A stretch of DNA of 11,841 nt from Acidimicrobiaceae bacterium (GTDB lineage: Bacteria > Actinomycetota > Acidimicrobiia > Acidimicrobiales > RAAP-2), in contig PKZI01000148.1 of NCBI GenBank assembly GCA_003133005.1, positions 1 to 11,841 on the forward strand, in the 5' to 3' direction. The notes under the pieces were generated by a model. That model saw only the letters and a program-made list of their open reading frames with translations, did no database searches and was not told where the DNA came from. This document shows positions 1-5,578 of the stretch, piece by piece. Within the stretch, counting starts at the first letter, position 1; each line of letters opens with the position of its first letter. Position numbers and translations under genes: made by a program.

Positions 1-2
1 AG

Positions 3-422
3 TTCGCGAATCGCGAAGATCCCGGCGTCGCGCAAGGACTTCGTCCGTTACTCCAACGTCGTCGCCTCACGTATCGTTACACCGCCCCATTTCATCTCGA
101 ACTCGCCATTGAATTCCTCGATGCGGGCGGTACGAACGTCATTGGATTTTTCATCACCCCAGTCGATGAACAGAACGTCCGTATCTATTCGAGTCTGTGG
201 CGCGACGACCTCGGCGAATCGCGTGAACGAATGGCCGACGCTGTCGAGTTCGAGATGCAGGTCGTCGACGAAGACCTCTACGTGCAGTCGCGCTACGAGA
301 CACTGTCTCTCCCCCTTGACGTCACCGAAGAGATTCACACTCGCGCCGACAAGACGACACTTGAACTTCGACGTATCTTGAAGGACTTCGTCGCGTCGGT
401 GAATACTGAGTTCGACGACTGA
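3..422 (+). CDS. Rieske-type aromatic ring-hydroxylating oxygenase, catalytic subunit C-terminus (5' partial)
   Basis: An open frame enters from the left edge (first full codon at base 3) and stops at TGA 420-422, giving 139 C-terminal residues. What is seen: a beta-rich stretch ending in FFITPVDEQNVRIYSSLWRDDL, followed by a helix with E-V/I-HTRADK and LELRRILKDFV near the end. This is the usual ending of the catalytic domain of Rieske non-heme iron oxygenases (VanA/PaO-like alpha subunits), where a TP-D/E-tR-y--l-RnDL strand is followed by an HTRADk---ELRRiL helix. The Rieske [2Fe-2S] domain and iron ligands would lie upstream, outside the window, so substrate cannot be inferred. The family hydroxylates aromatic or related rings using electrons from a reductase. 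An ATG at 231 in the same frame is internal, not a start. The extradiol dioxygenase at 1900 could act on a related aromatic compound, but the two are not in one operon. Confidence 0.75.
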   Translation, partial: FANREDPGVAQGLRPLLQRRRLTYRYTAPFHLELAIEFLDAGGTNVIGFFITPVDEQNVRIYSSLWRDDLGESRERMADAVEFEMQVVDEDLYVQSRYETLSLPLDVTEEIHTRADKTTLELRRILKDFVASVNTEFDD

Positions 423-480
423 CGCGACGAACTAAGCCGTTCTCGTCACCGACCGCGCCGCGTCACTCGTCGACGTTTTT
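413..480. terminator. Inverted repeat between convergent genes, candidate bidirectional terminator
   Basis: Arm 413-426 (CGACGACTGACGCG) pairs with arm 459-472 (CGCGTCACTCGTCG) at 13 of 14 positions. The 32-base loop holds a smaller GAAC/GTTC hairpin. On the + strand the right arm is followed by ACGTTTTT (473-480). The arms carry the stop codons of the two convergent genes (TGA 420-422 on +, TGA at 465-463 on -). The position and the + strand T-run suggest a terminator, but the loop is long and the symmetry partly reflects similar acidic C-termini (FDD-stop and VDE-stop). Confidence 0.4.
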
Positions 481-1551
481 GCCGCGCTGGTTGGAGCGTT
501 CCACGAGCGGAAGTTCCGCGGCGGACAACCAATCGGTGCGTGGACAATTGAATTGCGCGTACATCGCTTCAATAATCGCGTCATAGTTGGCACGCCAACC
601 TACGAAATCGCGCCACGCAGTGTCTCGATCCGTGATGAGTGGAACCCCACCGCGTTCGAGTCGAGCCAATACGATGTCGAATTCCGCTCGAGAGATGGTG
701 ATCGGCGTCTTCCAGTTCACCTTCGTCTCGTAGGAGATCTTGAAATAGTCAGCGATTCGGCGAAGATTGAGCCAGCCCGAACGGATGCAAAGTCCCGCGG
801 TCGCCGAAGGCGCCAGATCGACCGCCGCGTTGAACAGCGCCGCCGCGTCCAGCACAGACGCCGCCGAACCAATCCATGTTTGATTGGGAGTTGGAGAACG
901 GTAATAGTTCAAAATTACGAGCGTCGTTTGCGTCTCGCCGACCTCAATGAACCACTGTTCCCATTCGCGCCAGAGCTCATCGAGCAAGTCATACGAGTTG
1001 ACGCTGTTGGCAATCTCGAGTATGCCCCACGGCGTCGCCGGTGCGCCCGCGCGAACCGAGAGCCGCGACACGGAAACTTCGCGTCGTTGAAACGCTGCGT
1101 AGAGCGACGGGATGAACGCAATGAGCAGCGCCAGCAATGTGAGTCCGAGACCGCCCTCGACGTAGACGAGCGAGGTCTGAGCGCCGTTCGTTCCGAATCT
1201 GGTGCCGGTAAAGATTGACGTGCCAGATATCTCGAACGCGCGCGAGAAGCTAGGGGCACCAGCGGCGACGAATCCAAAGCCGAATGCGACGTACGAAAGA
1301 CCGAGCCACGTCGCTTGATACGAAAGCAGGACTATCGAAGGGAACAACGAAAGTGCCCGATCTCGTTCTTTGTACGTGCGCTTGGGACCGCTGAAGAGAC
1401 GAAAAAAGCGGCCAATCAATCGAGAGACGAGACGACTTAGTCGGACACTCGCGGCGCGCGGAAGAAGAAACGTGCGGATGGCGGCATCGAGCACGAGCAG
1501 CTGAAGCCACAAACCGAGGGCACCCGACACGACCCGTATCCAAATTGCCAC
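463..1551 (-). CDS. Membrane protein with degenerate ion-channel-like pore region and large soluble C-terminal domain
   Basis: Begins at GTG 1551, preferred because AAGGAG lies four bases upstream and the first membrane helix follows at once. The protein is 362 residues. TM1 is about residues 1-30, a basic linker follows (about 31-65), TM2 is about 68-98, a pore-like re-entrant segment SGTSIFTGTRFG is about 109-120, and TM3 is about 128-153. Then comes a basic AAFQRREVSVSRL turn and about 200 soluble residues containing EWEQWFIEVGETQT, YYRSPTPNQTWIGSA and VLDAAAL. The TM-pore-TM plan followed by an RRE boundary resembles uncharacterised bacterial proteins annotated as potassium-channel-family (Ion_trans_2-like). 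Here the K+ filter TxGYG appears replaced by T-G-T-R-F-G, so ion selectivity is doubtful. The gene stands alone on the - strand, converging on the oxygenase and diverging from the 44-residue gene. Function is unknown; channel ancestry is my inference. Confidence 0.65.
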   Translation of the reverse strand: MAIWIRVVSGALGLWLQLLVLDAAIRTFLLPRAASVRLSRLVSRLIGRFFRLFSGPKRTYKERDRALSLFPSIVLLSYQATWLGLSYVAFGFGFVAAGAPSFSRAFEISGTSIFTGTRFGTNGAQTSLVYVEGGLGLTLLALLIAFIPSLYAAFQRREVSVSRLSVRAGAPATPWGILEIANSVNSYDLLDELWREWEQWFIEVGETQTTLVILNYYRSPTPNQTWIGSAASVLDAAALFNAAVDLAPSATAGLCIRSGWLNLRRIADYFKISYETKVNWKTPITISRAEFDIVLARLERGGVPLITDRDTAWRDFVGWRANYDAIIEAMYAQFNCPRTDWLSAAELPLVERSNQRGKNVDE

Positions 1552-1555
1552 GTCA

Positions 1556-1561
1556 CTCCTT
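1556..1561 (-). promoter_or_regulatory. Shine-Dalgarno AAGGAG deciding the GTG start at 1551
   Basis: The complement of 1556-1561 reads AAGGAG, four bases before GTG 1551. It is the only strong ribosome-binding match near the 5' end. It argues against the 55-codon longer frame back to 1716, which lacks such a site and encodes a charged, low-complexity leader. Confidence 0.6.
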
Positions 1562-1601
1562 ATGGGGCTTCTTTCGGCTCTCCCCCGCGAACAGTCCCCG
1601 A

Positions 1602-1607
1602 ATTCTA
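1602..1607 (-). promoter_or_regulatory. Candidate -10 element (TAGAAT) for the channel-like gene
   Basis: On the - strand 1607-1602 reads TAGAAT, one mismatch from TATAAT, about 50 bases before the GTG start. No convincing -35 is seen at normal spacing. The 151-bp divergent region 1552-1702 holds nothing else I can support. Confidence 0.3.
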
Positions 1608-1702
1608 CTGACCCCTCGTCGAATTCCGGTGCGCGAGCGTCAAACGAACCGCAGTTCTCGTCCGTAGCGCGCTGAGCGGGCCACGTATGCCAACCTAAGA
1701 GT

Positions 1703-1837
1703 GTGGACGAGAACAAACCGACAATAAAAGAGCTTGAGGAAACGATTCAAGAGCTCCGTGTCGAAAACGCGCGACTGAAAGAAGAGATTCGCCGCATCGA
1801 GCGCGAGCGTCACGAAGTGCCGCCGCACTACCTCTAA
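1703..1837 (+). CDS. Small 44-residue coiled-coil protein
   Basis: GTG 1703 to TAA 1837; a TGA at 1673-1675 closes the frame upstream and GTG is the only usable start. The product is extremely charged: an N-terminal DENKPT, then an uninterrupted heptad-like helix (KELEETIQELRVENARLKEE, then IRRIERERHE), ending in EVPPHYL. Leu/Ile/Val recur every three to four residues, the pattern of a short parallel coiled coil. Codons are typical of real genes here and the dense Glu/Arg/Lys helix is unlikely by chance. There is no clear Shine-Dalgarno; CAACCT lies six bases before the GTG, so a leaderless transcript is possible. I do not recognise the family. The aromatic/proline tail could be a docking motif (inference). 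It diverges from the channel-like gene and sits 62 bp before the extradiol dioxygenase, which it may share a transcript with. Confidence 0.6.
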   Translation: MDENKPTIKELEETIQELRVENARLKEEIRRIERERHEVPPHYL

Positions 1838-1899
1838 GGTTCCAACTTCAAACGACCGACGGTACGCTTTCATTGAAATCTCCACAGTGAAAGAACGCC

Positions 1900-2682
1900 A
1901 TGTCTGAGTCAATGCCCGCAGCTTTCGTTGGTCACGGAAGTCCCATGAACGCCATCGAACACAATCGCTACACCAACGCCTGGTCGACGTTCGCTTCCCA
2001 AATTCCTAAACCGAGCGCCATCCTCGTGATTTCTGCGCACTGGTACGTGAATATCACCGCGATTACCGCCATGAAGATCCCTCGAACGATTCACGACTTC
2101 TACGGCTTTCCGACCGCACTCTTCGACGTCCAGTATCCCGCCCCTGGGGACCCCGAACTGGCCGAACGCGTCGCCGAAATCGTAAAGCCCACGTACGTGG
2201 GACTAGACAACGACAGTTGGGGCATCGACCACGGGACCTGGTCGGTGTTGGTACACATGTTCCCGCAGGCTGACGTGCCGGTACTGCAACTGTCGATCAA
2301 CGCGCAGCTGCCATTTGAGTACCACTTCAACCTTGGCGCCCAGTTGCACGCGCTTCGATCGCAAGGAGTGTTTATCCTCGCGAGTGGCAACGTCGTGCAC
2401 AATTTGCGACTCATCGACTGGCAAAAAGCCGGAGCGGGTAATGACTGGGCCCATCGTTTTGACGACGGCGTTCGATCAATCATGACGAGCGACGCATCGC
2501 AGCTCGCCACGAGCGAACAATTTGCCGACTACGAACTGGCCGTGCCAACTCCCGATCACTTCTTGCCCCTCGCGTACCTCGCAGGTCTCAGTGCCGCGGC
2601 CGGATCACCAACGCAGACGATCGTCGATGGCTATGAAATGGGTTCGCTCTCGATGACGTCCTACGAACTCGCGGGCTCCTAA
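1900..2682 (+). CDS. Class III extradiol ring-cleavage dioxygenase, YgiD/DODA (LigB superfamily)
   Basis: 260 residues, the usual size for YgiD/4,5-DOPA extradiol dioxygenase proteins. Seen: VGHGSPMN (His12), SAHW (His47), DHGTW (His111), SGNVVHNL (His167) and TPDHFLPL (His220). In the family, His12, His47 and His167 equivalents bind the metal, and the later histidines (DHG, PDH) act in catalysis. The family opens catechol rings with O2; E. coli YgiD cleaves L-DOPA, but the physiological substrate here is unknown. Start ATG 1900 is preferred, with GAAAGA about nine bases upstream; ATG 1912 is an in-frame alternative. The protein is probably cytosolic, with no signal peptide. Its stop codon overlaps the stop of the convergent small membrane protein by four bases (2679-2682), leaving no room for a classical terminator. 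Confidence 0.9.
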   Translation: MSESMPAAFVGHGSPMNAIEHNRYTNAWSTFASQIPKPSAILVISAHWYVNITAITAMKIPRTIHDFYGFPTALFDVQYPAPGDPELAERVAEIVKPTYVGLDNDSWGIDHGTWSVLVHMFPQADVPVLQLSINAQLPFEYHFNLGAQLHALRSQGVFILASGNVVHNLRLIDWQKAGAGNDWAHRFDDGVRSIMTSDASQLATSEQFADYELAVPTPDHFLPLAYLAGLSAAAGSPTQTIVDGYEMGSLSMTSYELAGS

Positions 2683-2924
2683 GTTCCTCGTTTCGCCGCC
2701 TTTTGTGCGCGGTGCACGGACACGCCGAGCGCCACCGCACAAAGTGTGACCAGCGCCACCAGGGCGAGAAGGTTGAGCTGCCACACGATTCGACAGAACG
2801 CGACTATGCCGACGACGAGCATCACCGCAACGGTAATTTCGGGCGTGTCGCCCACCAAGAATTCCCACCAGAAGCGACCAAACGCCTTAAGGGCACGAAT
2901 CGCGCGCGACCTCTCGGCGCTCAT
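2679..2924 (-). CDS. Small two-TM membrane protein coupled to the COG4280-like permease
   Basis: 81 residues. A basic N-terminal amphipathic segment (MSAERSRAIRALKAFGRFWW, then EFLVGDTPE) precedes two hydrophobic helices at about residues 29-48 and 50-69, then a basic tail HRAQKAAKRGT. ATG 2924 overlaps the stop of the upstream permease as ATGA and has GAGGT six bases before it, so translation is coupled. Small proteins with a FxVGD motif and two helices are common in actinobacteria, but I know no assigned function. The coupling suggests an accessory subunit of the permease (inference). Confidence 0.75.
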   Translation of the reverse strand: MSAERSRAIRALKAFGRFWWEFLVGDTPEITVAVMLVVGIVAFCRIVWQLNLLALVALVTLCAVALGVSVHRAQKAAKRGT

Positions 2925-3682
2925 CGCGACACCTCGTTAAGTGCGAGGTCGCTTCGACGAAGATGCTGCACGAGCAGCCACGTCACGAGAAAATAGATTC
3001 CTACGAGCAAAGCGAGCCACGTGTCACCACCGGGCCAATGCACTCGCAGGCCCTCGCCGGTCCAGAACGTGCCGTAGCTCGTTAAAAGAATTCCTACACT
3101 CATCTTCATCGCGTTTTCGGGAACCTTCGTGAGTTGTTTGGCAACGGCGGCGCCAGTGACGCCAACGAGTACGACTGCGACGACCGAAACCTCCGCCGCA
3201 AGAGCAAGGCGGTGCGCCGAAGTGCCCAGGGTGATCACAGTAATTACGACCTCGAGTCCTTCGAGGAACACGCCCTTGAACGCGACCGCAAACGCCACCC
3301 CATCGCGACCGTCAGGTCGACCGAGCGTCTCGAGTCGTTCCACTGTTGAGCGATAGCGCTTATCCTCGTCGCTCTTCTCTTTGAGTCCACTGGCGCGAAG
3401 AATGGACTTTCGCAACCACTGCATGCCGAAGATCAGAAGTATGACGCCAACGACAAGATGCAGCGTGACGAGAGGCACTCGCACCAGCGCGGGTCCAAAG
3501 GCGGCGACCAGAAACACGAGGCACGCAAAGGCGGCGGCGGTACCCTCCACGCAAGAACGCCATCCACGCGTGTTGCCCACGGCAAGGACAATCGTCAACG
3601 CCTCGACCATCTCGACGGTTGACGCGAGGAACACTGCGACTACCAAGACCACAACGCTCGACGACACCATTGCAGCGAACAT
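2921..3682 (-). CDS. COG4280-like multi-pass membrane permease with paired ExxE motifs
   Basis: 253 residues with about six hydrophobic helices in two halves joined by a charged cytoplasmic loop (about 91-126). Each half carries an acidic motif in a membrane segment: VEMVEALTIVLAVG (Glu24, Glu27) and FLEGLEVVITVITLG (Glu141, Glu144). Other family-like blocks are GNTRGWRS, IFGMQWLRKSILRASG, KVPENAMKMSVG, LLTSYGTFWTGEG and VHWPG. These match my memory of COG4280 proteins, sometimes annotated as TMEM165/GDT1 relatives. The ExxE pairs also recall iron permease FTR1 (REGLE), so cation transport is plausible, but the ion is unknown. ATG 3682 has AAGGTG about five bases upstream. It lies 65 bp downstream of hisIE on the same strand, so read-through from the his operon is possible, and it overlaps the next gene by ATGA. 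Confidence 0.75.
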   Translation of the reverse strand: MFAAMVSSSVVVLVVAVFLASTVEMVEALTIVLAVGNTRGWRSCVEGTAAAFACLVFLVAAFGPALVRVPLVTLHLVVGVILLIFGMQWLRKSILRASGLKEKSDEDKRYRSTVERLETLGRPDGRDGVAFAVAFKGVFLEGLEVVITVITLGTSAHRLALAAEVSVVAVVLVGVTGAAVAKQLTKVPENAMKMSVGILLTSYGTFWTGEGLRVHWPGGDTWLALLVGIYFLVTWLLVQHLRRSDLALNEVSR

Positions 3683-3747
3683 CGCTCACCTTTCGTCTCA
3701 AGCAGTTAGTTGACGTGCGATGAACGCGACGCCTCAATTTTCTTGTT

Positions 3748-4293
3748 TCAGCGCGCGCGTCGTCGAAGCTCGTCTTCCAACGCCGCGGGATCGAGCCCAC
3801 GACTGTGCAACAACAAGAGTAGGTGAAACCACAAGTCCGCCGCCTCGCTGACAACACGCTCGTCGTCCTCACTCAACGCAGCGACGGCCAACTCAACCGC
3901 TTCCTCACCGACCTTTCGCGCAACTTTGGGTATACCTTCACCCAGCGTTCGCGCCACGTACGACGAGTCGTCACCGGACTGCGCACGTTGGAGAATCGTG
4001 CGCCACAGCCACGGCGTGAAACACGAAGTCGAGCCGTCGTGACAAGCGGGACCATCGGCATTGACGCGAATGAGGATCGCGTCTTCGTCGCAGTCCAATA
4101 CCAACTCAACGACGTGCATCGTATTTCCAGAAGTTTCGCCCTTGACCCAGAGTCGCTGGCGAGACCGCGAATAGAACGTGACGATTCCTGTCGATTGCGT
4201 GAGTGCGAAAGCTTCATCGTCCATCCAGCCCAACATCAGCACCCGACCCGTCGAGTCGTCTTGAATGATGGCGGCTCTCAATTCCTCGCTCAT
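3748..4293 (-). CDS. hisIE: HisIE: bifunctional phosphoribosyl-AMP cyclohydrolase / phosphoribosyl-ATP pyrophosphatase
   Basis: 181 residues, two domains. Residues about 5-95 are PRA-CH: VTFYSRSRQRLWVKGETSGN, the metal-binding DCDED (67-71), and GPACHDGSTSCF with Cys84 and Cys91, the zinc/magnesium ligands of the family. Residues about 100-181 are PRA-PH: GEGIPKVARKVGEEAVE (Glu130, Glu131, Glu134) and SEAADLWFHL (Glu150, Asp153), the MazG-like acidic metal site. Together they convert PR-ATP to PR-AMP and open the purine ring to ProFAR (steps 2 and 3). The fusion order is as in enteric HisIE, but the interdomain region is short, so the protein is smaller than the roughly 200-residue enteric form. 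ATG 4293 overlaps the hisF stop (ATGA) and has AAGGAG five bases upstream. It is the last his gene of the operon. Confidence 0.95.
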   Translation of the reverse strand: MSEELRAAIIQDDSTGRVLMLGWMDDEAFALTQSTGIVTFYSRSRQRLWVKGETSGNTMHVVELVLDCDEDAILIRVNADGPACHDGSTSCFTPWLWRTILQRAQSGDDSSYVARTLGEGIPKVARKVGEEAVELAVAALSEDDERVVSEAADLWFHLLLLLHSRGLDPAALEDELRRRAR

Positions 4294-5042
4294 GCTCGCT
4301 CCTTGGTTGGTCGAAGTTGTACGCCGAGGCCCTCAATCTCGCGGCGAAGTCCAGGAAGGCCCGAGGGATTCTCGTGGACAATAGACGCAATGAGGGCCGC
4401 GTCGGTGATGCGAAGGGCGTCAGCGATGTGCCGGGCCGATCCGGCGCCACCGGACGCAATAACGGGAATGCGAACCAATGCGCGAACCGCGGCCGTGAGT
4501 TCAAGGTCGAAACCCGTTCGTTTTCCATCTTGACGAATCGAGGTGAGCAGTATTTCGCCCGCGCCTCGCTCAGCCGCTTCGACCGCCCACGCGAGGGTTG
4601 GCGTGCTCGTAGCGACGCGCCCACCGTGGGTGTGCACCACTCCATCGCCGGCGTCAATCGCGACCACTACGGCCTGGCTCCCGTAGCGATCAGCAATATC
4701 GGTGATGAGGGTCGGGTCGGCGAGGGCGGCCGAGTTGAGTGAGACTCGGTCCGCGCCGGACTCGATTATTCGCGACGCGTCACGCACGCTTCGTACACCG
4801 CCACCCACGGTGAAAGGGATCTCGAGCACGTCGGCGACGTCGGCGACCACCGACGTCATCGTCTCGCTCTCTTCTGGAGTCGCCGCGATGTCGAGGAACA
4901 CAAGTTCGTCGGCGCCGCCGGCGCTGTAATAGGCCGCCAACTCGACGGGATCGCCCACGTCACGCAGACCTACGAAGCTCACTCCCTTGACGACGCGTCC
5001 GTTCGCGACGTCAAGACACGGAATCAGACGAGGGAGAGGCAT
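4290..5042 (-). CDS. hisF: HisF: imidazole glycerol phosphate synthase, cyclase subunit
   Basis: 250-residue (beta-alpha)8 barrel. Catalytic acids are Asp11 (PCLDV) and Asp130 (VAIDA). The gate residues known from Thermotoga HisF have counterparts here: Arg5, Glu46, Arg99 (usually Lys) and Glu162. Phosphate-binding blocks are FTVGGGVRS and VIASGGAGS. HisF takes ammonia from HisH and joins it to PRFAR, giving IGP and AICAR. One loop is unusual: the canonical TSIDRDGT reads TSIRQDGK (166-173), keeping only the second Asp (171). ATG 5042 lies inside the end of hisH (19-bp overlap) and places Arg5 and Asp11 exactly where expected, which supports the start despite a weak upstream purine tract. The stop overlaps hisIE. 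Confidence 0.95.
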   Translation of the reverse strand: MPLPRLIPCLDVANGRVVKGVSFVGLRDVGDPVELAAYYSAGGADELVFLDIAATPEESETMTSVVADVADVLEIPFTVGGGVRSVRDASRIIESGADRVSLNSAALADPTLITDIADRYGSQAVVVAIDAGDGVVHTHGGRVATSTPTLAWAVEAAERGAGEILLTSIRQDGKRTGFDLELTAAVRALVRIPVIASGGAGSARHIADALRITDAALIASIVHENPSGLPGLRREIEGLGVQLRPTKERA

Positions 5043-5578
5043 TGGCCCAAAAATTCAAGTCCGGCATCGCCGCTCTTCTCGGGGTGAAACTGGACACCGA
5101 GGAACGACCCGCTCTGCACCGCGACACTCAGTCCGTCCGATGTCGCGATCGTCGCGGGAGACTGCGCGACGAAACTGTGCGCGAAATAGTACGCCTCGCC
5201 CCATGGTTCGACGACAGCCCAACCGAGACGCGGAACGCGCTCCGCCTCGAGGCGGACGACGTTCCCTGGGACCAGACCCAAGCACGCAACACCACCATCC
5301 TCTTCGCTCGATTCAAGTGCGAGTTGCAATCCCAAACAAATCCCGAGTGTCGGCGCGTTCGCAGTGAATCGCTCGCGTAGGGCCGTCGAGGCACCTGTCT
5401 CATCGAGGTGCGCCATGGCGCTGCGTGCCGAACCGACACCTGGTAACACCACGTACGGCGCATTCGCAATGGTCCACGGATCAGCGCTCACCTCACTGGA
5501 TTTTCCCACGTGCGTGATGGCCGCGCGCACTGAGCGCGTATTACCGGCACCGTAGTCCACGATCACCACGTCGCTCAC
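5024..5578 (-). CDS. hisH: HisH: imidazole glycerol phosphate synthase, glutamine amidotransferase subunit (compact)
   Basis: 184 residues, class I glutamine amidotransferase. The triad is visible: Cys81 in GICLG, His165 and Glu167 in QFHPEKSG. The oxyanion-strand motif LPGVGS is at 45-50. It hydrolyses glutamine and channels ammonia to HisF. GTG 5578 overlaps the hisC-hisB stop (GTGA), and AAAGGA lies about five bases upstream. HisH proteins are usually near 200 residues; here the segment between PRLGWA (116-121) and YFAHSF (131-136) has only nine residues, where the family usually has roughly 15 more, including the PHMGWN motif whose Asn is Ala here. The overlap with hisF fits co-translation of the two subunits of one complex. 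Confidence 0.93.
   Translation of the reverse strand: MSDVVIVDYGAGNTRSVRAAITHVGKSSEVSADPWTIANAPYVVLPGVGSARSAMAHLDETGASTALRERFTANAPTLGICLGLQLALESSEEDGGVACLGLVPGNVVRLEAERVPRLGWAVVEPWGEAYYFAHSFVAQSPATIATSDGLSVAVQSGSFLGVQFHPEKSGDAGLEFLGQCLSLV

Noticed and set aside
553..1218. 221-residue + strand ORF, Arg-rich
   Set aside because: Antisense shadow of the channel-like gene; low-complexity composition typical of an antisense frame in GC-rich coding DNA.
1552..1716. 55-codon N-terminal extension of the channel-like gene from ATG 1716
   Set aside because: GTG 1551 has AAGGAG upstream and starts directly with a membrane helix; the extension is charged, has no family look and overlaps the start of the coiled-coil gene.
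1640..1912. 90-residue - strand ORF opposite the coiled-coil gene
   Set aside because: No ribosome-binding site, no motif, and it covers a better + strand gene and a promoter region.
3683..3747. Terminator between hisIE and the permease gene
   Set aside because: I see no GC-rich stem followed by a T-run on the - strand in these 65 bp.
3823..4533. 236-residue + strand ORF opposite hisIE/hisF
   Set aside because: Antisense shadow; spans the overlap of two clear genes and has no recognisable motif.
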